NCBI RefSeq assembly: GCF_000264905.1 | Contig: NW_006763133.1 | Location: 2,462,752 to 2,526,751, forward strand | Direction of reading: 5' to 3' | DNA length: 64,000 nt | Origin: Stereum hirsutum FP-91666 SS1 | Lineage: Eukaryota > Basidiomycota > Agaricomycetes > Russulales > Stereaceae | Shown: in pieces, positions 34,172 through 45,790 of the stretch | Numbering within the stretch: the stretch's first letter is position 1 | How the letters are laid out: every line of letters starts with the position of its first letter | Program-made: the position numbers and the translations under genes | Notes under the pieces: model-generated | Told to the model about the DNA's origin: nothing | Seen by the model: only the letters and a program-made list of their open reading frames with translations | The model's database searches: none

Positions 34172-37120
34172 TCAGTCACTCAAAATAGCCTGCACCACGT
34201 TCGCTACACGCAACTGTCTCAGGTCCGTGTATGTCTATACAGAGACGACGAATCACCGCCAGATATCAATCAGCATGGGGTGAATATAGACCAAAGACTA
34301 GAGATAGGAGTGGGCGTACCTGTCCAGTGCCTACGAAGATGATGGGCTGTCCCGTTACATAGGTCATCGAGAGCGCCGCTCCCACCTACAATCACCAGGC
34401 CAGTCCAGACAGGCGCAGTATCAGAGATATCGTCCATCAGGCAGTCGCTCAATCACAAAGACTCCGAAGATATCGAACCAGAATAGAGGCCAAACCGTGA
34501 ACAAGAACAGGATAGGGGAGCATAGGAACGGCAATATGTAAAGGAATGCAATAGACACGCAGACTGACCTTATCATCCACTGTATCCCACTTGGTGACCA
34601 ACATGCCATCTATCCCTCTCCCCGAGCCCGCGCCGCCAGAAGCGGAAGAGAAATCTTTCAACGAACGGTCGAATTTGGACAACTGGTCGACAGCTTCATT
34701 GCCCACTAGCGCCTCGCCAACAAAGATGACCTTGTCTGGGTTATTGACGGATACGAGTTTGGCCAGGGCACGCATGAGGGGCTATGGGACAACCGTAAGC
34801 GATTATTGTTCAGACCGGAGAGGGGAAATGGTGGATGCTGTTGTCACCACTACACTTACCTCATTATCTTGCATGCGACCTGCAGTATCGATAAGGACAA
34901 CGTCGAAGTCATTGTCTCGACCTATCAATATGGATTGGTACGCCGTCAGTATGATGCATTCCAGCGAAACCGTGCTACGAGAACAGAAAGAGTGGATCAG
35001 ACTAACCATACGCGATAGCCTCCCTAGCAATCCCGGCCGCATCTTTCCCATATCCTCTCTCATACAACTCCACTCGTCCTTTACTATCTGTTGCACCATT
35101 TACGCCCAGCATACTCAAATTCCGAACATGTACTCTCAGCTGCTCAACGGCGCCACTCCTATGACCATCACGATAGTCACAATCAGTTTGTAGAGGATAC
35201 AGAATAAAAGTGGTATCACACGCACCTGAAAGTATCACAAGCAGCAATAAGAACCCTCAGTCCATTTTGGATGAGCCAGAAGCAGACTTTTGAGAGATTG
35301 GTGCTCTTGCCGACACCGTTGACGCCGACGAAGGTGATGCTATATGGCAGACGTTGTTGAGTCGATGCCAAAGGCGATGAAAGCTTGCTTCGGATGGAAA
35401 GCAGAAGATCAGTCGAAGTATTTGGCGTCAAAATACGGGTTATGGAGTTCGACAGGGCCTGTCTGACGGCCGCGCTCGTTGCTATACGCCACACGCCACC
35501 CAAGTTTAGTATGCCAACGAGATGTGAAAGTGGATGACGATAAACATACTTTGGAACCCTCCCACTTTCTTGCCTACCAAACTTTCACCAACACCCTCGC
35601 AGACCTTCTCTGCTATATCCATTGCCACGTTCTTCTTCATCAAATGCTGCTTCATCCCTTCCAACACCGGCTTCAAATCTTCCTCCGTGAGCACCTTCGA
35701 GCCCGTCAACCGCGCAAACATCGATCCCAGCGCGCCCAAGCTCCCGCCCGCCACACCCTTCTTCTCAGCAGCGCCACCACCAGAGGAGTTAAGAGCCTGC
35801 GAGACGGCCTCGTCGGCCTTACGACCGAACTCCCAGTCTTTGACTTCGTAGAGACCGTCGTTGGTGCGCGTGCCGAGCGAGGCTTGATCGACAAGGGCCT
35901 GGACATCGAGTGAGATGTCGAAGTCTACATCGCTTGGTTTGTCGTAGCTGAAATCGAGAGTAGCCATGTCGGATTCTGTAGGCGCTTCGTTGCCCCATTT
36001 GCGTTGAACTTTCCCCTTGGGTTTGCGTTTTGAGGTGGTGTCCGAGCTGAATAACAGAAGCACGTTGAGAATGAAGGGCGGGGATGGAGATGAGATGAAA
36101 CCAACGTACTCGGAATTAGGATAGCTCTCCCGTCCACTACCCGCACCAGAGTCGTTCCGCGCGAGCGCCGAACGACCGCCTCCACCTCCCCCACCCCGTT
36201 TACCGCCCCTACCGCGCAGCCTGTTCTTCAAAGCTTGAACGTTCCGAGCAATCTGTTGTTCGTCAACTGCTGCAGAAGGTGCCTGTGATGGTGCTGGTTT
36301 TGATAATATGATATGAAAGCCTGTCAGACCTCGTGCGGAACATGAAACAGTGTGGTGAGCATGACGCACCGGTATCTGTATCATCAGAGGGGGGGCTGGG
36401 AGGTTCGACGACGGTTACTGGACGGGCGATAGGTCTCATGCGGGACTTTCTCTCCTACAAAATGTCCCGCACACGGATGAATATATTTAGATGGAGCAAA
36501 CCACGGAACAACGTAGACGTACCGCGGCAGCCTTCTCCTCCAGCCCTCTGAGCAACTTATCAAACACGCTATCCCACCCGTCAAATGCCTTGACAAAATC
36601 CCATGAAGTGGCAGTGGAGGCGGCAGTGGAGGCTGCGGATGCGACTCGAGTGTTTATGGAATGCAGGGAAGCGACGAAGTTGGTGAGGAAGGGTTGGAAG
36701 AGTTTGACGAAGAGTGTCTTCAGAGCTGCAAGCAGGTCATCGACGTATGTGAGCTGAAGAATGCGTTGATATGCCACCTAAGAAACACAAGGAGAAAACC
36801 AATGGGTCAGACGTTTATATCAAACACAGGAATGAAGATGCTGCGTACGACGAATATGAGCTCAAGGTCATTCACGAAAGTCCACCTCACAGCATACCCA
36901 TCCTTCTCGTACTTATCTCCCGTAGTCCGTCCTTCAATGAGGGCATCGCGTATGAGCGAATTGACCGGCGAAGCTGGAGACGAAGCAAGCTGGGATGCGG
37001 CCGGGGTGAACGAACGAGACCAGAGGACAACACCACCTATGAATAATTTATTCGATTATGTTGAGGGTTCAGTTGCAGAAGCTATATACCTTTGTGGGAG
37101 ATTGAGCAGTGGTCGAGCAT
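34172..37120 (-). CDS. SRP101: signal recognition particle receptor subunit alpha
   Basis: Twelve exons: 37120..37090, 37036..36849, 36777..36523, 36454..36370, 36320..36110, 36046..35550, 35481..35226, 35158..35007, 34921..34860, 34781..34569, 34385..34320, 34234..34172; 692 aa. The N-terminal SRX/longin domain (MLDHCSISHKGGVVLWSR) binds the beta subunit at the ER. A charged linker with a Gly/Arg-rich run near residue 240 follows. The NG domain has the P-loop GVNGVGKSTN, ACDTFRSGAVEQL, DTAGRMQDNE, TKWDTVDDK and the closing GTGQTYTDLR. Known role: GTP-dependent docking of ribosome-nascent chain-SRP complexes at the ER membrane. Length and domain order fit eukaryotic SR-alpha rather than SRP54. 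Confidence 0.95.
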
Positions 37121-37362
37121 CGTGTGTGGTCTTGGTTTGTATTGAGCGGGATAGAGGTCGTGGCAAAAGTTGGAAAGATGATTGGCGAGTCCGGTGATGT
37201 TCTGGCCACGGCTTCCCCATCAATTTAGGTTCGTAGTCCGAGGTCTTGGCTCGTGTTCAAAGCGAGGTACAGATATCTATTCATTTCACTCCGTTCCGCG
37301 AGCAGAGAAACCCAGATAAAAAGACAAAAATCAATGGGTCATAAATATTACAGGATGGCTGG

Positions 37363-38400
37363 TTACTTCGAGCCATCCAGCCCATTATCTGCCAGCCATT
37401 TCCTAACTTCCTTCTTCCCTACCATACCCACTACTCTCATCTTCTCCGCCTCATTTCTCTCCCTGTACAACCGCATGATATAGCCGCACACGCTCCACAC
37501 ATCCTCCCATTCAGCATCAAACAATTCCCACCAACCATTTGGTAGCGGTAGGTTTAGGTGTCTGGTCGTAAGTAGGATGGCTGCACTGACGATTGTTGGA
37601 ACCGCATAAAGCGCGTACACCTGCGTTTGTAGCCTGTATTCGCATCTTCTATGAGTTCAAGCAACGATGACAAGGTAGAAGAATAATATTTACGCATCAT
37701 TCAGGTAGCCCCAAGCTTTTGATACTGCATCCTCTCGCGACGTCAACCCAAGCAGCCTCATGTAGTTCACCAACGTCCCGTAGGGCAACGTCACATGGAC
37801 GTTGAACCCCAGCCTTTTCAGAATCTGCATCTCTGACACTACAAGAGCGTCCTTCAGGTCGTAGAAAGTGTTTCCGAAGTACGACATGGGCGCGTATTTG
37901 AAGTCAGGCAGAGGCGTCGAAGAGGACGCAGCAGAAACGGTGTGGGCTGCCCGTTGTAGTAGGAGGTCATAGACATTGATGAGATCGCGCATCCGGATGG
38001 GACATTCTTCCAGTTTTGAGGAGAGATATAGGGCGCCCATCCCGATGTCCTACAGACATAGGCCAGTTCCGTTGTATCTGAGTACTCGAGGGCAATGATG
38101 GCAAGGATTAGAAACGCACCCCAATGCCAAACTGCTTCACAGAACTAACATAGAAGAACCTCTGAAAGAGTATTTGTGCGGTAGCAACAGCTACTTGTTT
38201 TCTTGTCGTTACAATATAATCTCGGACTTATAACTTGTAAAACGCAATGCGTACTGTTTCAATAGGACGCCTGCCTGGCGGATGAGTTTGCATCCATAAG
38301 CTCGCAAGTCTTCTTCCAAATCAGCTGGCACGCCATCCTGCATCGACGGCGTCTTTTCAATCTGTGAGAGTGATGCGAGAGGGTAGAGATGAGCAGACAT
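37363..38400 (-). CDS. cyclin L-type cyclin
   Basis: Exons 38400..38255, 38201..38120, 38049..37694, 37633..37363; 284 aa. The first cyclin box has the helix VAVATAQILFQRFFYVSSVKQF, then MGALYLSSKLEE, RDLINVY and a long insert before FYDLKDALVVSEMQILKRLGF. The second box contains YALYAVPTIVSAAILLTTRHL and WWELFDAEWEDVWSVCG. The motif order matches cyclin L, the nuclear partner of Cdk11-type kinases linked to transcription and pre-mRNA splicing. No RS tail follows the cyclin boxes here. Cyclin T or K is the alternative, but YLSSKLEE with the FDAEWEDVW end favours L. Its start is 155 bp from that of the divergent Arg/Ser-rich gene. Confidence 0.88.
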
Positions 38401-38554
38401 GATGTGGCTTTACCGGAGTTGCGATGTGAAATTGCAAACACGCGCGGCGTTGAGTCGAAGAGGCTCTTGCCAAACAAGCGCAAACAACGACTTGCACGGT
38501 TCAGCTTTTGCTCGAGCGTCTTGTTCTGTGGCCTGTCGACATCGCACGCACGAA

Positions 38555-40743
38555 ATGTCTGGTCTTCCACCCCGACCCGACTTTGTACCGCCTCTTCCTC
38601 CTCCACGTCGTGCCGACGATGTCTCACCGCGTCCCGACCGTCTTCATTCCGACCGTGACCGCGAACGGCGAGACCGCGACCGTGATTTCCGCTACCGTGA
38701 ACCCACTCGAGGGAGACCCGTCCTTGACACTTATATTCCAGGTGGATCGTCCACGGTAGACACCTACATGCCTTCGCCTTCGTCTTCGCGTCGTCCAGCA
38801 CCATTCTCTGGCTCTTATATTGCGGACACGTACATACCTCCATCAGAACGAGACGCACCACGGTTTCGCGAGAGGAGTCCTCCACCTAGAATCAGCCCCC
38901 CTCCGCGGTATAGAGAGAGGAGTCCTCCTCTGAGAGCAAGATATCCTTCGCCTGATAGAGACAGGGATAGACGGCCTCCATACGTAGACAGGATGAGGGG
39001 TGGACCGCCTTCCAGGGATGCTTCTCCTGACAGGGAGAGGGATAGACGACCCCCATTCATCGAAAGAATGAGAGGTGGTCCGCCTCCGAGAGATGTAACA
39101 CCAGACAGAGAGAGGGACAGACGCCTCTCGTATGTTGAGAGGATGAGAGGCGGCCCATCCTATAGGGACGATTGGAGGACGAGAGAGGACAAACTGCTTC
39201 CTCGTGCTCGAGGTCCTCCACCGCCTCGTGATAGAAGAGATTATGACAGGAGGGAACGATCTCCGGAGAGACCTGCTCCTTACTATGATAGTCGTGTCAG
39301 CAGGAGATCGCGTTCGCCTGCACGCCGTTCACCTCGTATGATTTTCCCTCTAACTTTACTTCCCAGTTTGCTAAACAAAATTTTGTTCCTTCATTATAGC
39401 CCGCCGCTCTGCCTCTCCACCTCCACGGTACCGTCCTCGACCCTCTTCACCTGGCCCAAGTGCCCGTTATGTGTCCCGACCAAACTCCCCGGCGAAATCC
39501 GACCGAAGATTCGAACCTAGAAGCCCCCCTTCACCTCGTTCGCCAACTTCACCCTCTCCCCCACCTCGCAAAAAGCATTCTCTTCCAAATAGAGATGATC
39601 TTCCCAGTCCTCGACCACGAAGTCCTTCTCTTAAGGCTTCTCAGCCGGGACGTCTTTTGTCTTCCCCATCTAATACACAAAGAGATGTAAACGGTCAAAA
39701 AGCCACGCTACCTACACCTCTTTCTCCCAGCCCACGCCGCTCACCTTCTTCACCTCCCTCACCTCCCTCAATAAACCGCAGCAACCGCGTCTCACCTGCC
39801 CCATCTCACCCCACCACATCCACGGAACGGTCCTCCATTCCAACTCAACCTCGCGATAAAGGCAAGGCCAAACAGGAACCTCAAACCGACGCCGACGGAG
39901 ACATCAAAATGGCAAACCGTGGGCCTCCTGTACCAGTACAGCCACGCGGCATCCAAGCGCGCTCACCACCAAGACAACCTCGCGACTTCAACCGCGAACG
40001 TGAGCGCAGACGCTCTCGCACGCCACCCACCGGTCCTCGCCACCTTCTCCGCAACCCAACAAACCCTGCAAATTATCCTGTTGCACCCCAGACGTCGCAA
40101 CCTTTCCAGCTCCCTCCAACGAATTGGACGCCTGCCGTACCGGACCAGACCGGTGGCAGGCGCGGTGGAAGGTCGACACCGACGGGTCCTAGATCGGAGA
40201 TGGCTGCTGGTTCTTTTGGTTCGTCTCAACCTGCTGCACCAGTGGCTCCGACCGCTGGGTACGAGGTCAAGATTGAGCCGAAAGTCGAGCCAAAGGAGGA
40301 GAAGCCCGAAATCCCACCACCGATGCCAACGAAGCTTGAAGTTGACTTCTCTGACCTACCGATGCCTGCCATCCCAACGTACAACCCCCGCCCACTGGAG
40401 TACCCCAGCGGCAAGTTCGTTCGACAATGGGAGAATGAGGTGCGTTATATTTCGCCACTCACATACTCACAATTTTTTCGATGTATCCGTGTATTGACTT
40501 ATGCCCTACGTCTTTGTTCGACTTGCTTTCTAGCTGGGTGCCATTCATAATATGCGTCTACGCGCCACCGATGAGTGCATGAAAGAGAGCAAGGCTGCGT
40601 TGCGGGCGGCTATGGAGTGCGAGCTTGTCCTTCCGGAATTTACGCTTGCGAGGGAAAGAAGGATTGTGGCGGATGCGCAGATGGAGAGGGCGAGGGAGGG
40701 CAAGTTGGGGATTGATGCGATGGCCGTTCCGCCGGTGCAGTGA
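38555..40743 (+). CDS. Arg/Ser/Pro-rich low-complexity protein
   Basis: Exons 38555..39335, 39400..40439, 40534..40743; 676 aa. Residues 20-260 are rich in Arg/Asp/Pro with RDRDRERRDRDRD-type runs and a three-fold 25-residue repeat. RSRSPARRSPPRRSAS-like stretches typical of RS domains follow, then a Ser/Pro-rich region, an RGG patch (GGRRGGRS) and a Lys/Glu/Pro segment. The last ~100 residues look folded: a hydrophobic LEVDFSDLPMPAIP leads into LGAIHNMRLRATDEC and a charged helix. No RRM or other named domain seen. Low complexity of this kind is common in splicing and mRNA-processing factors; that role is inference, helped by the divergent cyclin L neighbour. The start MSGLPPRP was chosen over an upstream in-frame ATG at 38399, which would overlap the cyclin L start codon. 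Confidence 0.8.
38954..39172 (+). repeat. three in-frame 75-bp repeats in the Arg/Ser-rich gene
   Basis: Three consecutive copies at 38954, 39029 and 39104, each encoding DR(D/E)RDRR-xx-(Y/F)(V/I)(D/E)RMRGGP...RD; the third is slightly shorter. Period 25 codons. Confidence 0.85.
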
Positions 40744-42005
40744 GCGAATTCGCGAGTACGGCGCGGGGATGTCCACTGCTCAGATCAAGCTGAATTTGAG
40801 TGATGATATTTGTGTACATGAATATGCGAATGCTTAGGCAAACAAGGTGGTTCGAGCAAGGAGAGCTATGACTTGGGCAGGGGTGTGCACTCCATATGTG
40901 TCCGTGTTGGATCCATTGGTAGCGCGCAAAAAAAGCCTTTTGCCTGGAACAAAGAAGATACCGACATGGTTTCAGTGTCGGTGGTCAGGCTGGGAAAATA
41001 GGGTTGGCCATACCGTCATTTTCTCAAATAGCTTCGTGGATTGCATTTGCAGCTGAAGAACAGCGTCGGTCTCGCGCGCCTAACGCGACTGCACATATAA
41101 GACAAGTAGAAAAACTCACCCATATACAGTCTGGACCTTCACCGTCCTTTCCAACACGACAAATCTCGGATTTCTCTGCTCCTCGTTCACTGTCGAACGT
41201 ATACTTTGCTGCCGGTGCTTGCTATGGTTTCGCGTCAGAACTGCAACTCACCTCAGCGCCCCGAAAGGACAGAGAAACGCACCGCAATAAATTTGTCGAG
41301 CGTCTCCTGTGGGTTATTTTCCGGCATATTGTCTTTGGGTTTGTTGGAGGAAGAGGATGAATATACGCGACAAAGGAGTTTGTCGGTCAGCGTCGACATG
41401 ATTCTGTCCGCTTTGCGGAGAAGGCGCGATGACGTCGGTGGTTCGGCAAAGGAGAGCGCCTTTTACGTAATCGACTGATGGGGTCGATTTAAATATTCTC
41501 GAAGCCATTTCCATCTCGCCACCAAACTTGAACGGCCACTTCGGATACTTATTTTGCACTGTTCACGACGACATCCGAATGGGAAAAGCACTCCTTTTCC
41601 GTGTAGTACCCATTTACCGGTCAACGGCTCGAACGATCTCCTATCCAGCCATCGTCAGAGTAGGAATGACAAACCTGGGCTCCCGACTTCCGTTGGCAGT
41701 GCCGCAAACGCCGTACGCCTGCTATTATAGACTGCTTTGCGAGCTGTTCTGGTTTGGAGTGGGTCCGTTCAGGCCCGTTGGAGGCTCACTGACAGGATGT
41801 ACAATGGGCCGATGTCGATGACGCACAGCCCGCCTGCGGAAGTCGCATCTTGTCCCAACTCAGTCTGTCTTGGAGCGTGTCCTGGAACATATAAATATGT
41901 CATAGAACTGCTTGGCGACTTTTCTCACCTGAAACTCTCGCTGCTCCTTGTGGTCTTTGTCTTAACCCTAATACTTGAAACTCTTGGACTACCGCTGCTG
42001 CTACG
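40744..42005. other. intergenic, no supported gene
   Basis: About 1.26 kb between two + strand genes. Several frames of 80-120 codons exist on both strands but show mixed composition, no family motifs and no consistent splice chain. It should include the promoter of the gene at 42006. Confidence 0.45.
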
Positions 42006-43555
42006 ATGACAACCTATAGCGATGAAAAACGCCCAGTTCCTCCTACTCCCGATGCTAAAGACGCCAATGCCCTCTACCACGATACTCGAGCTCCTGCCAA
42101 TACTTTCGCCGATGAAAAACGACCAGTTCCTGCTATTCCCGATGCCAACGATGCCAATGCCCTCTACCACGACACTCGAGCTCCCGCTAGCTCCCCACCC
42201 ATGCCTCCCCGGCCACGCGATCACGCCGTGGTAGACAATGCAACTCGTGGTCACAGTCGATCGTCATCCATAGACGCAGACGCTCATCTCCCGACTATCC
42301 TCTTCGCCATTCCATTCCCTTCAGTAACGAAGGGCTCATCCCACAAGGATCCCATATCGCCATACCTCATTTACGCACTTCCGAGGGCTCCATATCAGAA
42401 ACCGGCCGTAGACGATGACGGGAAGAAGTTGGAGAAAGAAGGATTGGTCAAGAAGGCGGAGAGGAAGTGGCAGGAGGAGATCGCAGAGGGCGAGAAGATC
42501 CGGAATGGTCAGGATCCAGATGCGGGCAATTGGAAGAAGTTCAAGGGAAAGGCCGTTGGGGCAAGTCGCTATTTTATGTTCGTTTGTTGGGATGTGCCGC
42601 TAATTGAAGTTGTTGTCCACTATAGGCAGCTGACAAAATAATTCACTGGCTACCCAATTCTCGTATAGAAGCCCTCGGTCGTGTGCCCCCCAAGCGCAAA
42701 CTTGGAGAAGTAAGTTTGTGGATTCCTTGGTAGAGCATAGAAATTGCATCTAACCGCCATTAATTGTGCTCTTCGCAGTTGACTGTGCTCTACCCTGATA
42801 ACGTACCAGGCCCAAATGGGCAGCCAATCACCCCACAAGAAGTTCAGGCTAAGCTCGAGGCGGTTCTCAAGGAGACGCAGAAGAGTGCCACAGTCAATGC
42901 GGTCGGGTATGTGCAGCTTACAGTTAACCTGCACTCGACCTTTGCTCACTTGGATTATCTTCCTCGCGTTTCATCTTTCAGGTCTGCTTGTCTCCTTCCC
43001 GTCACCTTGACAATGTAAGCATCTCTTAGCAGCCCTACAGTGCACTATTAAAACTGACGTCGTCCCTTCCATTCAGTGACTTCTTCGCCGTCGTTCCCAT
43101 ATTTTTATTCGAAATGAATCTCGTGCGTCTTCCTTCATAACTACCACCCCCAATTCCCTCCCCAGCCTCGATATTAAATACCGATACTTCCTCATTCCCA
43201 GGCCTACTTCTCCACACAAGTCTCCGGCCGCTCTAAAGTCTCCGCCATAACCTCCTCCCCATCCGCCTTTATCCCCACCGGCACACCCTACCTCACCCCA
43301 GTTTCCATCCTCTTGCACGAAACCTGCCACGATGCCTCTCCCAAACATTTCAGCTACCCGAGTGGTGCACCCATGGGCAAGGGAGTGTCTCAGCAGACGT
43401 TGTTAAATGCGGCTGATGTACTTATCGGCTCGTTTTTGGAGCATTCGACGGAGCAGGTGCAGGAGAGACATATTCTGGATAGGGAGAAGGTGGCGGAGGA
43501 TTTGAAGAGATGTTGTGTGAAAGCGTCGAAGGAGTATGTGAAGAGGGTGGCGTGA
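42006..43555 (+). CDS. conserved fungal protein of unknown function
   Basis: Exons 42006..42560, 42626..42709, 42779..42906, 42982..43014, 43077..43122, 43202..43555; 399 aa. The N-terminus has two 30-residue repeats (DEKRPVP...NALYHDTRAPA), then a Pro/Ser linker. The core begins at ILFAIPFPSVTKGSSHKDPISPYLIYALPRAPY, followed by a Lys/Glu helix with KKAERKWQEEI, then IIHWLPNSRIEALGRVPP, LTVLYPDN and a hydrophobic segment LLPVTLTIDFFAVVPIFLFEMN that could enter a membrane. The tail is helical and charged. I recall this architecture as a widespread uncharacterised fungal family but cannot name a function. The first intron most likely uses a GC donor (GCAAGT at 42561); a weaker GT donor three codons upstream is the alternative. 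Confidence 0.82.
42021..42200 (+). repeat. two 90-bp in-frame tandem repeats
   Basis: Copies at 42021..42110 and 42111..42200, near-identical at DNA level. They encode a duplicated DEKRPVP / NALYHDTRAPA unit at the N-terminus of the conserved fungal protein. Confidence 0.9.
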
Positions 43556-44023
43556 GCCTGGATGGTAAGTTTTCGGTGTTTCTCATGCTTCATTTTTTGC
43601 TTCTGGGATCTCCTTCCGACTTGCTACTTATTCGCCTGTATTTTTTCTTCTCTGTTTTTGTTCCTTGGATATAATACGCCTCTTGACCGCCGTCCATCCC
43701 ATAATTATGTATTCACTTGTCCGCCTGTAGTATGACCCCCATCCATCGCACGTTATGTATAAAATTTATAACACGGCAGTGTTGAAACCGACCGACTTCC
43801 TGTACATGTCCATAAGACTGTGATGTGCGTATGATACAGTTTGTGTACATGAGATTATAACCCTTGTAGCCCTTTCCTTTGAAAATACTACAACGCTAAG
43901 TTTGTTTTGTGTAACCCTTGCCACTGCCTCACCCGTCTGGCCCTATAAAACCAGAGAGGATCTCGAAAGGAGCCCGAGCCCGCGTTGATAGCTGGAGAGG
44001 CGGTGGGTAATATACAGGGGTGT
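43556..44023. other. intergenic between convergent 3' ends
   Basis: About 470 bp, T-rich after the first stop codon, between the conserved fungal gene and PDX1. Terminators expected; nothing else seen. Confidence 0.5.
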
Positions 44024-45790
44024 TTACCAGCCGCGTTGAGCCATGCGGCCGCCCTTGATGTCGTCAGAACTGTAGTTGAGGGAGGAAGACCGTCAGCATC
44101 AGGTACGAGTAAACATAACCATAGAACGGCAACAATACACCGCAGGGGAGAACGGAAAGGGAGAAAGAGACACAGGTCGATCACGATGAAAATACTTACA
44201 TAGTCAGGCCGACCATTGCCTCTCCAAGGTTTTCTGATATCTGTTGGGAGAAAGGGACGATGAACGATTGGGAATATGCGGCGTTAATGAGGGTATAGTA
44301 GGATCAAGGAACATACATCCGCCAGGATCTTGGGGTTGTTGTGGTGGGTGACCTAAAGTTAGTGGAAATCGTTAGTTATCCGGTGGAACAAGGGACAGCA
44401 GGCTAGGAGTGCTCACAGCCTGGACGATTGCGCGAGCGCGCTTTGCGGGGTCACCAGACTTTTGGAAGAGCAAGTGTAAGTATGTAGTTGGCGTTCAATG
44501 AACAGGACGATGGGTAAATGTTGAGCACTTAGGAACAAAGGGGAGTTAACACGTACGTGGAAAATACCAGATCCGACGAACACTGAGGAAGACGAGAACG
44601 GTCAGGGACAGGGACAGGGAACCAATACTCCTTCGTATATTAACGGAAGTACTCACCTCCGTCACAACCCAACTGCATCATCAAAGCGGCATCGGCTGAA
44701 AGAAACAGAGAGTTAACAATGTGACCTTTTGAACAACCTGGTGCCACTCACCAGGTGTGGCAATCCCACCCGCCGCAAAGTTGACCACGGGCAGCCTTTT
44801 CAGCCTCGCCGTCTCCTTCAACAGATGGAACGGCGCCTGGATGTCTTTTGCGTACGTGTAGAGCTCCTCCTCGCTCATGACGCTGCACTTCCTGATCTCG
44901 CTCGCGATAGCACGCTGGTGGCGAACGGCCTCAACGACATTGCCAGTGCCGGCTTCACCTTTTGAGCGAATCATGGCCGCGCCCTCGGAGATGCGGCGGA
45001 GAGCCTCTCCGAGGTTTCTGGATCCACAGACGAAGGGCAACTTAAAATTGTGTTTCGAGATGTGGTGCTCGTCATCTGCGGGTGTGAGGACTTCAGATTC
45101 GTCAATGTAATCGACGCCGATGCTTTGGAGAATCTGTGATACACGGAAGCAAACGTTGAGGAGTAAACCGAGACACGCGCATGGCCGTACGGAACCCTTA
45201 CCTGCGCCTCAACGAAGTGGCCAATCCGAACTTTGGCCATGACGGGGATGGTGACGGCCTCCATAATTTGCTTGATCATGTGTGGGTCACTCTGAAGCGA
45301 GGCAAGAGATGAGCAATCCCCTCCTAGAGGATAAACGTCTAATAGCGCACCATACGTGCTACGCCTCCCTGGGCACGAATGTCGGCAGGTACTCGCTCGA
45401 GAGCCATAACGGCGCATGCGCCAGCCTCCTCCGCGATACGAGCCTGAATAGCACATGAGCTCCAAGCCAATTGGCACCATGAGAGGCAGGAAATACCTGT
45501 TCTACGTTGATGACATCCATGATCACACCACCCTTGAAAGAGCGATGTCAATATAGAGCCCCTAGTCACTCGGGAAGCAGTTTACCTTGAGCATCTGTGC
45601 CAGACCGGACTTGACCTGTGATATTCCGAGGCACATCAGGTTAGAATGGTAAACGGCTCGCGACACTGAGCATGGGCAGACATACGCCAAACGTCCCCAA
45701 GTTACTGCTCCCTCCATCTTTCTTTGGTACACCGACCGTAGAGCCAGATGCATTTCCCGCACCAATGGGAGTCTGCGCAGGTGTGGTCAT
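44024..45790 (-). CDS. PDX1: pyridoxal 5'-phosphate synthase subunit Pdx1 (Snz/PdxS)
   Basis: Twelve exons: 45790..45686, 45615..45586, 45532..45497, 45443..45351, 45291..45202, 45133..44752, 44696..44658, 44582..44557, 44458..44417, 44352..44317, 44240..44200, 44069..44024; 321 aa. After a short Ser/Gly-rich lead come [50 protein letters not shown] (first catalytic Lys), the [15 protein letters not shown] block, [12 protein letters not shown] (second catalytic Lys), [27 protein letters not shown] and the end GRMAQRGW. Known role: condenses ribose 5-phosphate, glyceraldehyde 3-phosphate and ammonia into pyridoxal phosphate in a (beta/alpha)8 barrel, with ammonia supplied by the Pdx2 glutaminase (not in the window). 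The last exon frame was chosen because it yields the conserved C-terminus. Confidence 0.96.

Noticed and set aside
34201..34452. A possible small independent ORF near the SRP receptor 3' end
   Set aside because: It is made of the last two SRP-alpha exons and an intron; the spliced frame gives the conserved GTGQ-TYTDLR end.
38815..39060. Minus-strand frame rich in Gly/Leu/Ser repeats opposite the Arg/Ser-rich gene
   Set aside because: It simply mirrors the Arg/Asp/Pro tandem repeat; the + frame is continuous with conserved splice sites and a folded C-terminus.
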